The notes: generated by a model not told the origin, from the letters alone. Counted from the first letter of the stretch, positions 36,922 through 45,397 are shown. The stretch is DNA of 64,000 nt from Acidimicrobiaceae bacterium (GCA_002709645.1 PAQG01000014.1:7395-71394), one strand, 5' to 3'. Program-made: numbers and translations.

Positions 36922-38304
36922 TTATTTACCAGAGCGTATTGTTTGAACTAAATCTGTAACATCATCGTAAATTTGTTGTTTTGCTGGCATTAAGGTGCTT
37001 ATTTTGTCAACAGCATGAATAACGGTTGTGTGATCTCTTCCTCCAAACTCTCTTGCTATTGCTGGATAACTTAATTCAGTTAGTTCTCGGAATACATACA
37101 TTGCAATTTGTCTAGCAGTAACAAGTGGCCTGTGGCGCCGTTGTCCAATAATGTCTTCTTTTAATAATCCAAATTTTGCAGCTGTTGCATCCAAAATCAC
37201 ATCAGGGGTTATTGGTCTCGGTTTTCTTAATGCTATTAATTCTTGGAGAACAGTTTTTGCTACATCGATATCTAATGGTTGGTTGTTTAGTTTTGCAAAA
37301 GCACATACCCGGATTAATGCTCCTTCTAATTCTCGAATATTTTCTTTTGCGTGTGTGGCAATAAATTCAAGAACGTCTGCGGGAATTGGAATAGTTTCGT
37401 TTTCGGCTTTTTTTCGGAGAATAGCTAAACGGGTTTCTAAATCAGGTGGTTGAATGTCTGTTAATAACCCCATTTTAAAACGGCTACGAAGCCGATCTTC
37501 CAATGTTGAGATAGCATCAGGTGGTCGGTCAGAAGATAAGACTATTTGTTTATTAGCTTGATGAAGACTGTTAAAAGTGTGGAAAAACTCTTCTTGTAAT
37601 CCTTCTTTGCCTTCTAGAAATTGAATATCGTCTACCAATAGAACATCAATTTCTCGGTATCGGCTTTTAAACTCCGTTCTTTTATTGGTTTTAATTGATT
37701 CAATGAATTCATTTAAAAAAGTTTCTGTTGAGACATATTTTGTTGAATGCATAGGGTAATTTTCGTGTATATAGCTTTCTATTGCTTGTAGTAAGTGGGT
37801 TTTTCCTAAACCAGCTTCTCCATGAATAAAAAGAGGATTGTAAGATTCAGCTGGTCTTTCAGCTACAGAAAGTGCAGCTGCATGAGCAAACCTATTGCTG
37901 GTTCCTGTAACGAACGTTTCGAAAGTATATTTCTCGTTTTTGAATAATGGTTTGGAGGGCTCAGAAAATGGTTTTTGAATAAATTGTTGATCAACCTTTT
38001 CTTTTTCTTGGGGAATAAGTGCTTCATTGTCCAAAAGGTCCATTTCGTCACTATTTTTTGTATCGACTTGAACAATTAGTTGAATGTGGTTTGGAGAAGC
38101 ATCATCAAGAGCTTCTATGACTAAAGGGTTGTATTTTCCTTCTACTTGGGTTTTGACCCATTGGTTTGGAACTGTTAGAACCAATTCATTTTCTGTTATT
38201 GATTGAGGCCTGGCTTCTTTAAATGTTGATTGCCAGACGCCATCAGAAACTTGATCGCGAATCGATTGTGCACACGCATCCCAGAGTTGTGTCACGTTTG
38301 ACAT
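36922..38304 (-). CDS. dnaA: Chromosomal replication initiator protein DnaA
   Basis: A 460-residue initiator. Domain I is the N-terminal about 80 residues, then a linker rich in Glu/Lys/Gln. The AAA+ domain has Walker A GEAGLGKTHL and Walker B LLVDDIQFLEGKE. The C-terminal domain IV carries the DnaA signature REFGGRDHTTVIHA, which contacts DnaA boxes. Length is normal. Divergent from rpmH, with perfect DnaA boxes in the gap upstream; that fits self-repression as known in other bacteria. Confidence 0.98.
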   Translation of the reverse strand: MSNVTQLWDACAQSIRDQVSDGVWQSTFKEARPQSITENELVLTVPNQWVKTQVEGKYNPLVIEALDDASPNHIQLIVQVDTKNSDEMDLLDNEALIPQEKEKVDQQFIQKPFSEPSKPLFKNEKYTFETFVTGTSNRFAHAAALSVAERPAESYNPLFIHGEAGLGKTHLLQAIESYIHENYPMHSTKYVSTETFLNEFIESIKTNKRTEFKSRYREIDVLLVDDIQFLEGKEGLQEEFFHTFNSLHQANKQIVLSSDRPPDAISTLEDRLRSRFKMGLLTDIQPPDLETRLAILRKKAENETIPIPADVLEFIATHAKENIRELEGALIRVCAFAKLNNQPLDIDVAKTVLQELIALRKPRPITPDVILDATAAKFGLLKEDIIGQRRHRPLVTARQIAMYVFRELTELSYPAIAREFGGRDHTTVIHAVDKISTLMPAKQQIYDDVTDLVQTIRSGK

Positions 38305-38726
38305 ATATTTTCTTCTTTCTTTTGATTGGTTTACTCCACTAATGGTTTAAGTAAATGTTTTATTAGTGTGTGCAATGATGTGGAGATCTTAATATTCTTC
38401 AATGTGAAGGAGGAACTTAGCAGCAAGAAACAAAACTTTCCAGTGGAACTTCAGTGGATTTATTTCCCCTGTTCAGAAGCTTTTTTAAGTAGTTATCCAC
38501 AGGCTGTGGAGTAGAAAAACTAGAAAGAAGAAACAATCCTGTGGATAACTTATTTATCTTGTTCAAAAATACATTTTCTTTAGGTTGTGATACGTTTGGT
38601 TTGACCCCTACGGTTAAAGTACTGAAATTAAAAATGCTGCCTGGTAAACCGAAAGCCGATTATATATCTGGCTTAGAACCCAGGATGTGTTGAAAATAAT
38701 TTCATATTTCAAAAAAGGATTAACAA
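38305..38726. other. dnaA-rpmH intergenic region with DnaA boxes (candidate second origin part)
   Basis: A 422-base gap without a gene. Two perfect DnaA boxes are present in opposite orientation: TTATCCACA (38493-38501) and TGTGGATAA (38540-38548). Weaker ones are TGTGGAGTA (38505-38513) and TGTGGAGAT (38379-38387). The stretch around 38548-38580 is AT-rich. This is where leading-strand polarity switches (dnaA side minus, rpmH side plus). It probably holds the dnaA promoter and part of a bipartite origin. The region from about 38601 is the leader of rpmH. Confidence 0.6.
38640..38684 (+). promoter_or_regulatory. Structured 5' leader hairpin of rpmH
   Basis: CCTGG (38640-38644) can pair with CCAGG (38680-38684), and inside it AAGCC (38653-38657) with GGCTT (38670-38674). 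This nested stem lies about 43 bases before the GTG start of rpmH. A TTGACC at 38601 could be a -35 element, but no convincing -10 follows. A regulatory role is inference only. Confidence 0.35.
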
Positions 38727-38861
38727 GTGAAAAGAACGTTTCAACCAAATGTTCGCCGAAGAGCTAAAAAACATGGTTTCCGGCAACGAATGTCAACAAG
38801 AGGAGGCCGAGCCATTATAAAGGCAAGACGGCGGCGTGGAAGGCAAAAACTGTCAGCGTAA
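38727..38861 (+). CDS. rpmH: 50S ribosomal protein L34
   Basis: Exactly the bL34 size: 44 residues starting at a GTG at 38727, with AAAAAAGGAT upstream. The product begins [17 protein letters not shown] and ends in the arginine-rich GRQKLSA segment, the conserved bL34 pattern. It is part of the large ribosomal subunit. The stop codon overlaps the beginning of the rnpA frame by one base or so, as in many actinobacteria. Confidence 0.97.
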   Translation: MKRTFQPNVRRRAKKHGFRQRMSTRGGRAIIKARRRRGRQKLSA

Positions 38862-39193
38862 TCGGAAGAGTTAAAGGGAGAGACCGACATACGGCTCTTT
38901 TACGACGGGGCATCCGGACGAAAAAAGGGCCAATAGAACTGGTTTACCTTAGTGAAAAAACAGATAAACCGTGTTTAGCATTCGCAATTCCGAAAATAGT
39001 TGGGAAAGCAGTAACTCGAAATAAAATCCGAAGGCAACTTCGGGAAGAATTTACAAAAATAGTTTCTAGAGAGTCAAAACATTTTCTTGAAGGTAACTAT
39101 TTAATAAAAGTTCATTCAGCTGAGATTTTGAATATAAATGAACTTTTAGAAGAAGCAATAAAAGATCTAAAATTACAAAATGAGCGTAACTAA
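38858..39193 (+). CDS. rnpA: Ribonuclease P protein component, without a canonical start codon
   Basis: The reading frame following rpmH encodes [17 protein letters not shown], then [24 protein letters not shown]: the RNR-type signature ([10 protein letters not shown]) of the RNase P protein, which helps process the 5' ends of tRNAs. The stop is at 39191-39193. The frame is open from 38768, but it contains no ATG, GTG or TTG before the conserved part. The natural candidate is the GTA at 38858 or the ATC at 38861, overlapping the rpmH stop; relatives usually have a GTG there. Initiation would have to be non-canonical and coupled to rpmH, or a base was misread. Confidence 0.85.
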   Translation, partial: VIGRVKGRDRHTALLRRGIRTKKGPIELVYLSEKTDKPCLAFAIPKIVGKAVTRNKIRRQLREEFTKIVSRESKHFLEGNYLIKVHSAEILNINELLEEAIKDLKLQNERN

Positions 39194-39434
39194 AAAACAC
39201 AGAAAAATAGGTAAAATAGCTGCTCAGAAGGCTATTTCTCTTTATCAGACATTATCAGTAAACCGATTACCAACTTGCCGGTATATTCCGTCATGTTCTG
39301 AATATGGCTACGAAGCAATTGAAAATCATGGATTATTTAAAGGTGGTTGGTATTTAACAAAACGCCTTTGTAGGTGTCACCCATGGGGAAGTTATGGTTA
39401 TGACCCTATTCCAACAAAGGAACATAAATGTTAG
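39180..39434 (+). CDS. yidD: Membrane protein insertion efficiency factor YidD
   Basis: An 84-residue protein with the YidD pattern: [18 protein letters not shown] and a C-terminal [15 protein letters not shown]. The conserved cysteines and the PSCSxYG motif are all present. YidD is thought to help YidC insert membrane proteins. The start overlaps the rnpA stop by 14 bases, and its end overlaps yidC by 7, so rpmH-rnpA-yidD-yidC form a tight operon. Confidence 0.96.
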   Translation: MSVTKKHRKIGKIAAQKAISLYQTLSVNRLPTCRYIPSCSEYGYEAIENHGLFKGGWYLTKRLCRCHPWGSYGYDPIPTKEHKC

Positions 39435-40528
39435 AGTTTTTTGGGAAAATACTAACGCAAATTTATTCATTATTGCCTGATTACGCGGGCTCAATCATCA
39501 TTTTCACTTGTTTAGTAATGATTGTTCTCTTTCCTGTAACTCTAAAGCAAACTCGGAGCATGATTGCTACTCAAAGGGTTGCTCCAGAGTTAAAGAAATT
39601 ACGGAAGAAGTATGGTCATGATCGTGATCGACTAAATCAGGAAATGATGGCGTTATATCAGGCAAATGGAATTAATCCTCTAGCTGGATGCCTTCCCTTA
39701 TTTGCTCAAATGCCCATATTCTTCGGCCTTTTTTACACCGTTAGGGGTTTAAGCCGGAGAACTGGAGATGCCGGGTTACAACTTGGAGACGCTGTTTTTA
39801 AGGGAGTGGACCCTTCTCAAACAACGTCATTTGTAGATCGAGTGTTTAATCCTGATTTTGTTGGTTTGGACACACAGATGTATGTGGATTTATCTACTGC
39901 AACAGAGATGAAATCCTGGGGATTTGACCTTGCAATTAGTCCATTTGGAGCTTTAAAAGAGAATTTTGTTAGTGGTTTCCCTTATCTAATACTTGTTTTC
40001 TTGGTTGGGTTGTCTGCTTGGTATCAACAACGCCAAATACAATCACGATCTTCGGCATCAATGTCTGAAATGCCTGCTCAACAGCAAATAATTATGAAAT
40101 ATATGCCTTTCATGCTACCAATTTTTTCATTTACATTTCCCGCTGCTCTAGTTTTTTATTTCCTTACTTCGAACGCATTTAGGGTTCTAACCCAATTTTT
40201 TATAACACGAAAATATTATGGAGAAAATACAGAGACGGAAGAGTTAATAAAACCAACGAAAGAGATGGTAGAAGCAGTTCAGAAGCAGAAACCAGGTAAA
40301 GCAGAAAGCACTTCAGAAATACATGGATCTAGACCACATTTAACTAATCCTCCAAAAAAACGCAAGAAAAAACCACCTACAGCAACACCAAATGCTCCCA
40401 AAAAAGGGAAGGTGGCAGAGCGTAAAGAGCCACAAACTCGCCCGACATCAAAAAGGGTGACGCCAAAGAAAAATAATCAACAAGACACGAAAGGCTCACG
40501 TCGTCGAAACAAGAAAAAGAAGAGATAA
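39428..40528 (+). CDS. yidC: Membrane protein insertase YidC
   Basis: A 366-residue insertase of the Gram-positive type. It starts with one hydrophobic segment and has the YidC core of membrane helices (about 14-38, 85-105, 180-205, 220-245). The conserved [26 protein letters not shown] region fits. The last about 85 residues are very rich in Lys, Arg, Pro and Ser; such a tail binds the ribosome in related proteins. It inserts membrane proteins with or without Sec. It is followed by jag after 2 bases. Confidence 0.95.
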   Translation: MLEFFGKILTQIYSLLPDYAGSIIIFTCLVMIVLFPVTLKQTRSMIATQRVAPELKKLRKKYGHDRDRLNQEMMALYQANGINPLAGCLPLFAQMPIFFGLFYTVRGLSRRTGDAGLQLGDAVFKGVDPSQTTSFVDRVFNPDFVGLDTQMYVDLSTATEMKSWGFDLAISPFGALKENFVSGFPYLILVFLVGLSAWYQQRQIQSRSSASMSEMPAQQQIIMKYMPFMLPIFSFTFPAALVFYFLTSNAFRVLTQFFITRKYYGENTETEELIKPTKEMVEAVQKQKPGKAESTSEIHGSRPHLTNPPKKRKKKPPTATPNAPKKGKVAERKEPQTRPTSKRVTPKKNNQQDTKGSRRRNKKKKR

Positions 40529-40530
40529 AA

Positions 40531-41337
40531 ATGGAATGGGTAGAAGTACGAGCAGAAGACATTGCTGCTGCTGAAGAATTGGCATTAGACCAACTCGGAG
40601 TAGCAAGAGAAGACGCTGAATTTGAAGTAGTAACTAGAGAAGAAAATCGACTATTTGGATTGAAGAAAACAGAAGCTCGAGTACGAGCGAGAGTAAAACC
40701 TGTAGATGTTCCTTCAAAAACCGCTAATAACCAGCGGAATCGTCGAAAAAAGAATGGCAAAACTACAAATAAAAAATCAAACTCAAATCAGAAAAATCAA
40801 ACTAAGAATTCAGAAAATAAACCAAAAAAATCACCTAACAAGCAACGAAAAGAACCAGAAAATCGGGAACCTATGCCTCAAAAAGAACAAGAAGAAGCAG
40901 TCATTGAATTTTTAGAAGGAATAGTTGCCAATTTTGATATTGATGCAAATGTCAGTATTCGTATGGAAGAAGAGCGAATTATTGGATCGGTTGATGGGGC
41001 AGATATTGGACTACTAATAGGACCTAAAGCCGGGACATTGCTTGCGCTACAAGACATAACTAGAACAGTTGTGCAACGACATGCTGCTGGCCGTAAAACC
41101 AATAGGTTATCAGTGGATGTAGGCGGGTATAGAGAGCGAAGAAAAGCCTCTCTTATTGCTTTTACAGAAAAACAGGCAGAAATAGTGAAAGAAACAAGCG
41201 AATCGTTATCTTTAGAACCTATGGGCGCTGCTGACCGTAAAATTATCCATGATGCAGTATCTGAAATTGATGGAATCACTAGTGGTAGCGAAGGGGAAGA
41301 ACCTCGTAGATGGGTTGTTTTGCAACCAAGTGATTAA
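40531..41337 (+). CDS. jag: RNA-binding protein Jag / KhpB-like (Jag-N, KH and R3H domains)
   Basis: A 268-residue protein. Residues 1 to about 55 are the Jag-N domain (EVRAEDIAAAEELALDQLG). A lysine/asparagine-rich linker follows (about 55-125). The KH domain holds GSVDGADIGLLIGPKAGTL, and the R3H domain near the end holds RKIIHDAV. Members bind RNA and affect cell-wall growth in Gram-positives. The gene is 2 bases after yidC and 2 before rsmG. The long basic linker is unusual, but the three domains are complete. Confidence 0.92.
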   Translation: MEWVEVRAEDIAAAEELALDQLGVAREDAEFEVVTREENRLFGLKKTEARVRARVKPVDVPSKTANNQRNRRKKNGKTTNKKSNSNQKNQTKNSENKPKKSPNKQRKEPENREPMPQKEQEEAVIEFLEGIVANFDIDANVSIRMEEERIIGSVDGADIGLLIGPKAGTLLALQDITRTVVQRHAAGRKTNRLSVDVGGYRERRKASLIAFTEKQAEIVKETSESLSLEPMGAADRKIIHDAVSEIDGITSGSEGEEPRRWVVLQPSD

Positions 41338-41339
41338 AA

Positions 41340-41957
41340 ATGGTGCTGGAAGAAATTCTATTACACGCTAAAAAGTTAAATTATTTAGGTAAACCCCCTG
41401 TTCAAGACCATATTTTAAATGCAAAAGGCTTTATCCAAACAATACAAGAACTTGAAACCAATTTAGAGCAAGTTAAATTGGTTGACCTTGGGTCTGGTGG
41501 GGGAGTTCCGGCCTTAATCTTGATTGATTACTTTAAAAATTGGGAATTTATTTTAATTGAAAGAAAAGAAAAACGAGCAGAATTTCTTTCTTGGGCTGTA
41601 AAGAAACTCAACACCGGGAAAAGAATAGAAATAATATGTGATGAAGTGGAAAATGTTGCAAGAAGTTCAAAATATGAGGCAACTGTAGATTTTGTAACTG
41701 CCCGTTCTTTCGCTCCACCACCAACAACAGCTGAATGTGCTTGCCGGTTTTTAAAAAAGAACAGGTATTTGGTAGTTAGTGAACCTCCAAACACCACAAA
41801 TCGTTGGTTAAACACAGCATTAAATGAAACAGGACTTGTTCCTTTAAAGACAACAAAACAAGAAAATGGAACCTTCCAAACTTTAGAATTATTAGAAAAA
41901 CCAGGCAATCGACTACCCCGCCGTCCGGGTGTACCCAGAAAAAGACCGCTTTGGTAA
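41340..41957 (+). CDS. rsmG: 16S rRNA (guanine-N7) methyltransferase RsmG
   Basis: A 205-residue class I methyltransferase. The SAM-binding motif is VDLGSGGGVPALIL, followed by the acidic strand FILIERKEKRAEFL and the later TARSFAPPPTTAECACRFL region. RsmG methylates G527 of 16S rRNA (E. coli numbering). It is somewhat shorter than many members but contains the core. Adjacent to jag after 2 bases. Downstream come the two parS sites and parAB. Confidence 0.92.
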   Translation: MVLEEILLHAKKLNYLGKPPVQDHILNAKGFIQTIQELETNLEQVKLVDLGSGGGVPALILIDYFKNWEFILIERKEKRAEFLSWAVKKLNTGKRIEIICDEVENVARSSKYEATVDFVTARSFAPPPTTAECACRFLKKNRYLVVSEPPNTTNRWLNTALNETGLVPLKTTKQENGTFQTLELLEKPGNRLPRRPGVPRKRPLW

Positions 41958-41973
41958 AGTTTCACGTGAAACA
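41958..41973. promoter_or_regulatory. parS site, one mismatch
   Basis: AGTTTCACGTGAAACA differs at one base from the ParB-binding palindrome TGTTTCACGTGAAACA. It begins one base after the rsmG stop and 21 bases before a perfect copy. ParB bound here would nucleate the segregation complex near oriC. Confidence 0.9.
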
Positions 41974-41993
41974 ATTCATAGATCTTTAAGACT

Positions 41994-42009
41994 TGTTTCA
42001 CGTGAAACA
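41994..42009. promoter_or_regulatory. parS site, perfect consensus
   Basis: TGTTTCACGTGAAACA is an exact copy of the near-universal bacterial parS sequence. It lies 93 bases before parA, beside the imperfect copy at 41958. Confidence 0.97.
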
Positions 42010-42102
42010 CGAAAAAACTGTTTGAATTGACAGATTTTTATAGAGTGCTAAAACTAACAAATACCACCGTTTTAATACAGTCTGAACTGGGAAAATAGAA
42101 AA

Positions 42103-42912
42103 ATGGAAGATTTATTGAATACAAAAACTCATCCTTCTTCATTAAACCCAAAACCGCGTGTTATTACAGTTGCAAACCAGAAGGGTGGTGTTGGGAAAAC
42201 AACAACAGCAATAAACATTGCGACGTGTTTGGCGGAAATGGGAAATGAAGTACTCGTGGTTGATTTTGACCCTCAGGCTAACGCCACATCAGCTCTTGGG
42301 GTAGACCCAGGTAGTTTTTCTACATCTATTTATGAAGTAATTCTTGAAAATGTTGAAATGCATGAATGTATTATCAAGACGGAATGGCCATCGCTTTCTT
42401 TAGCTCCTGCAAATAGTGACCTTTCTGGAGCAGAAATAGAACTTGTTTCTGCATTTAATAGGGAAAGGTTCCTTAAAACAGCTATTGAAAGTGTCATTAC
42501 TGAATATGACTATGTTTTTATTGACTGTCCACCATCGATTGGACTCTTAACTATTAATGCGTTAACTGCAGCTGGTGAAGTTCTAGTTCCTATTCAATGT
42601 GAATATTTAGCTCTAGAAGGACTTGGACAATTATTGAGTAATGTTGAGAAAATAAAGACGCATTTAAATGAAAAACTCCACATTTCAATGATTGCTTTAG
42701 TGATGTTTGACGCAAGAACAAAACTTGCAGCACAGGTTGTAGATGAAGTTAGGGGCCATTTTGGTGAAACGGTTTGTAACCAGATTATTCCTAGGTCCGT
42801 TCGCCTATCGGAAGCACCCTCTTTTGGGCAGCCAATAATTTATTACGATTCAAAATGTAGAGCATCAATTGCCTATAGGGCTTTAGCAAGGGAGATTTCT
42901 AGTGGCTCGTGA
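42103..42912 (+). CDS. parA: Chromosome partitioning ATPase ParA (Soj)
   Basis: A 269-residue deviant Walker-type ATPase. The P-loop KGGVGKTT is preceded by VANQ, the switch is VDFDPQANAT, and the Walker B is YVFIDCPPSIGLL. The N-terminal about 18 residues are an extra polar tail. ParA forms DNA-bound gradients that pull ParB-parS complexes apart. The stop overlaps the parB start by 11 bases. The start at 42103 has a weak ribosome site, so a slightly later start cannot be ruled out. Confidence 0.95.
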   Translation: MEDLLNTKTHPSSLNPKPRVITVANQKGGVGKTTTAINIATCLAEMGNEVLVVDFDPQANATSALGVDPGSFSTSIYEVILENVEMHECIIKTEWPSLSLAPANSDLSGAEIELVSAFNRERFLKTAIESVITEYDYVFIDCPPSIGLLTINALTAAGEVLVPIQCEYLALEGLGQLLSNVEKIKTHLNEKLHISMIALVMFDARTKLAAQVVDEVRGHFGETVCNQIIPRSVRLSEAPSFGQPIIYYDSKCRASIAYRALAREISSGS

Positions 42913-43774
42913 AAAAAAAGGGCTAGGTAAGGGATTGGGAGCACTTATTCCCACTGACCAGAATAAACAAGATAAAAGTTATTATGCAGGAACAACGGGG
43001 TATCAAGAGATACCTATTGGAACGATTACAGTTAATCCTTTCCAACCAAGAGATATTTTTGATGAGGAAGCCTTAAAAAGCCTGTCTGTTTCTGTGCGAG
43101 AAGTAGGTGTTTTACAGCCAATTTTAGTACGTAGAAAAACAAGTGACTCTTTTGAGTTAATAGCTGGAGAAAGACGTTGGAGGGCTGCTAAAAGAGCTGG
43201 ACTCAATAGAATCCCTGCCATAGTTCGAGATATAGAGGATCTAACATCTTTAGAACATGCTCTTGTAGAAAATCTACATAGGCAGGACCTTGGAGCATTA
43301 GAGGAAGCAGCGGCGTATCAACAACTTATTGATGATTTTGGATTAAACCAGGAAGCTGTGGCTCAACGTGTTGGCAAAAGTAGGCCAACCATTGCGAATG
43401 CCTTACGACTACTTCAGCTTCCAGCATCAGTACAAACCCATCTTCTTAATGGTTCAATTACAGCTGGACACGCTAGAGCGCTACTTGGGTTAAAATCCCG
43501 TCAAGAACAAGACCAATTATCAGCAAGAATCGTTAAAGAAAATCTTACAGTTAGAGAAACAGAAAAAATTGTTAGCGAAGGTGTTGTTGGTAAAAATCCT
43601 AGGCCCAAGAAAATAATTGAACGATCTGTTGCAGAGTTAGAAGTAGAGGAAATTTTGGGTGAGCAGTTGTCAACTCGGGTAGCAGTTGCGATAGGGAAAC
43701 GTAAAGGAAAGATAGTAATAGAATTTGCCGGTGAGAAAGACCTTGCTCGCATACTGGATATTATTTCGAAGTAA
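42902..43774 (+). CDS. parB: Chromosome partitioning protein ParB (Spo0J)
   Basis: A 290-residue CTPase. The N-terminal nuclease-like domain has IPIGTITVNPFQPR, the CTP-binding ENLHRQDL and GERRWRAAKRAG, then the helix-turn-helix region (LNQEAVAQRVGKSRPTIANALRLLQLP) that reads parS; the C-terminal dimer domain follows. The start is the GTG at 42902, overlapping parA. The first 15 residues are EKKGLGKGLGALIP, the family's usual opening. It converges with the CwlM-like gene. Confidence 0.96.
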   Translation: MAREKKGLGKGLGALIPTDQNKQDKSYYAGTTGYQEIPIGTITVNPFQPRDIFDEEALKSLSVSVREVGVLQPILVRRKTSDSFELIAGERRWRAAKRAGLNRIPAIVRDIEDLTSLEHALVENLHRQDLGALEEAAAYQQLIDDFGLNQEAVAQRVGKSRPTIANALRLLQLPASVQTHLLNGSITAGHARALLGLKSRQEQDQLSARIVKENLTVRETEKIVSEGVVGKNPRPKKIIERSVAELEVEEILGEQLSTRVAVAIGKRKGKIVIEFAGEKDLARILDIISK

Positions 43775-43803
43775 AAACCCTTTATGTTATTGATGATTAA
43801 GAG

Positions 43804-43830
43804 AAAGTCTATATCTTAAGTATAGACTTT
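43804..43830. terminator. Hairpin between convergent parB and cwlM, possible terminator
   Basis: AAAGTCTATA (43804-43813) pairs exactly with TATAGACTTT (43821-43830) across a seven-base loop. It lies about 30 bases past the parB stop. The downstream bases are GGGTTGTT, so the U-run is weak. It probably ends parB transcription, but could also act as a block to the opposite strand. Confidence 0.45.
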
Positions 43831-43842
43831 GGGTTGTTCAGA

Positions 43843-43871
43843 GGTTTTTATCCCCATCTTGGGGAAAAACC
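43843..43871. other. Second hairpin in the parB-cwlM gap
   Basis: GGTTTTT (43843-43849) and CCCC (43852-43855) pair with GGGGAAAAACC (43861-43871), with a two-base bulge on the left. It has no U-run after it in either direction, so it is not a typical terminator. With the hairpin at 43804 it makes a double structure between convergent genes. Confidence 0.4.
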
Positions 43872-43937
43872 TGTGATTTCTATCAAAAATAAGCCTTTCA
43901 ACAGGGGTTATATAAAAAAATCTTAAAATATCTAAAA

Positions 43938-44924
43938 TTAAGACGATTCTTCTTCAAATGGGTTTGAAAACCAAGTCAAAATAGCTTTTTTAAGTGCGAG
44001 TGATAATTGTGGGGCAATTCTAACTAAGTCTTCTGTCGGCCCTATTCGAAGAATAACCGCCGGCATTCTTGTTTCTCTTAAAATCTGTTCAGATCGTCCA
44101 TGGATATCAATTTTCTCATCAAATAATGGAGTTAATTCTTTTGATAGGAATTGTGTAAAAGATGCTCCTCCTGGCGATTCAAATCCCTTTGCGGCGTAGT
44201 AAGAAATTGATTTTTCCCGTTTTTGAATCGGATATAAACCTATATATAAATCAACACTGTGCTTGTTGCAGTGTTTAGCATGTTCAGAAATATCGTAATG
44301 TTGTATTACATCAGTTGTGATATGAGCTTTACGTAAAGTTTTTGCTGATTCAGATAGAAGAGCTAAAAAACCTCCTAAATCTCCTAGCGCGATATGAGGT
44401 ACTTCCCCTTTCTGGGTTTTAGAAATGATTCGCTCACGTTCTTGCAAAATCGCAACTGATTGTTGTTCATTCCTGTTTCCTAGTTTTTTTAATGCTGTCA
44501 AACAATTGGGCCCAAAAATAGAATCAACTACTAAACCAGAATTTCTTTGAAATAATTCAACTGCATTTTGTGTATCAGGCCCAAATATTCCATCTACTTT
44601 TCCAGGGTTAAACCCTAAAGAACCCATTGCTCTTTGTAATTCAGATACGTCTTCTCCTCTAAGCATCGGATGACCAAAATAAAGTAATCGATCACCTAAT
44701 CTATATCCCGCTTCCAAAAGTGCATCCCATGTTCGCTGATCGCAAATACCAGAAATTTCAATACGTCGACTCTCTTGAAACAAACGAAGAGAAGTTTCTG
44801 TATCTGAAGAGAAAATGTTCATTTCATTACCAGCAGGAAAACCAGCATTACTTAACATTCGGTGTAGTTCTTCAACGAGAGGACCTTCTTTTCCCAAAAG
44901 AAGATTATTTGTATCTTGTTCCAT
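43938..44924 (-). CDS. cwlM: CwlM-like protein: two peptidoglycan-binding domains and a degenerate amidase domain
   Basis: A protein of about 328 residues. Two tandem peptidoglycan-binding repeats span roughly residues 10-75 (TSLRLFQ) and 80-155 (DGIFGPDTQNAVELFQ). The C-terminal about 170 residues follow the amidase-3 outline but lack the first zinc site (no DPGHGG), the SLHADA-type histidine (here GLYPIQ) and the catalytic glutamate (here RIGPTEDL). So it is probably not an enzyme. CwlM in mycobacteria regulates MurA and sits between the trx genes and parAB, as here. The start is the ATG at 44924; a TTG at 44939 is also in frame. Confidence 0.8.
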   Translation of the reverse strand: MEQDTNNLLLGKEGPLVEELHRMLSNAGFPAGNEMNIFSSDTETSLRLFQESRRIEISGICDQRTWDALLEAGYRLGDRLLYFGHPMLRGEDVSELQRAMGSLGFNPGKVDGIFGPDTQNAVELFQRNSGLVVDSIFGPNCLTALKKLGNRNEQQSVAILQERERIISKTQKGEVPHIALGDLGGFLALLSESAKTLRKAHITTDVIQHYDISEHAKHCNKHSVDLYIGLYPIQKREKSISYYAAKGFESPGGASFTQFLSKELTPLFDEKIDIHGRSEQILRETRMPAVILRIGPTEDLVRIAPQLSLALKKAILTWFSNPFEEESS

Positions 44925-44983
44925 AGTCCCAGTATCCAAACTCCATGAGGCTTTAGCTTACCGGTTTATGAGCAGATGAAAAG

Positions 44984-45310
44984 TCAGAGAAACTCAGAAA
45001 GGTCATCCAAAAGAGCATCTTTGCTCTTTGCGCCAACAATTCTTTTAGTAGGAACCCCATTATCAAAGAGGATTAGTGTAGGAATACTCATTACTTCAAA
45101 TCGTCGAGCGACATCAGCAGCTTCATCAACATTTAATTTAGCTATTTTTAGATGTTCTTCCTGTTCAGAGGCTATTTCCTCCAAGATAGGAGCAATCATT
45201 TTGCATGGGCCGCACCATTCAGCCCAGAAATCCACAAGCACTGGTTTTTCTGATGAATTAATGATTTCATCAAAACTTCCAGCAGTTAATGTTGTTGTAC
45301 CGTCCGACAT
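44984..45310 (-). CDS. trxA: Thioredoxin
   Basis: A 108-residue thioredoxin. The redox site is WCGPC (Cys33 and Cys36), within DFWAEWCGPCKMIAPI, and the cis-proline loop is SIPTLILF. It reduces disulfides in cytosolic proteins and is recycled by the thioredoxin reductase encoded 87 bases upstream on the same strand. The neighbouring sigma/anti-sigma genes suggest redox-stress control. Length and motifs are normal. Confidence 0.97.
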   Translation of the reverse strand: MSDGTTTLTAGSFDEIINSSEKPVLVDFWAEWCGPCKMIAPILEEIASEQEEHLKIAKLNVDEAADVARRFEVMSIPTLILFDNGVPTKRIVGAKSKDALLDDLSEFL

Positions 45311-45397
45311 TTCTATCTCCAGTTCTATCTATTTAAGAAGGTTTTCTAGATTTAAAGTTAGTCGGCAAATTACCGTTTGTGTGGATCATTTAGCAAG

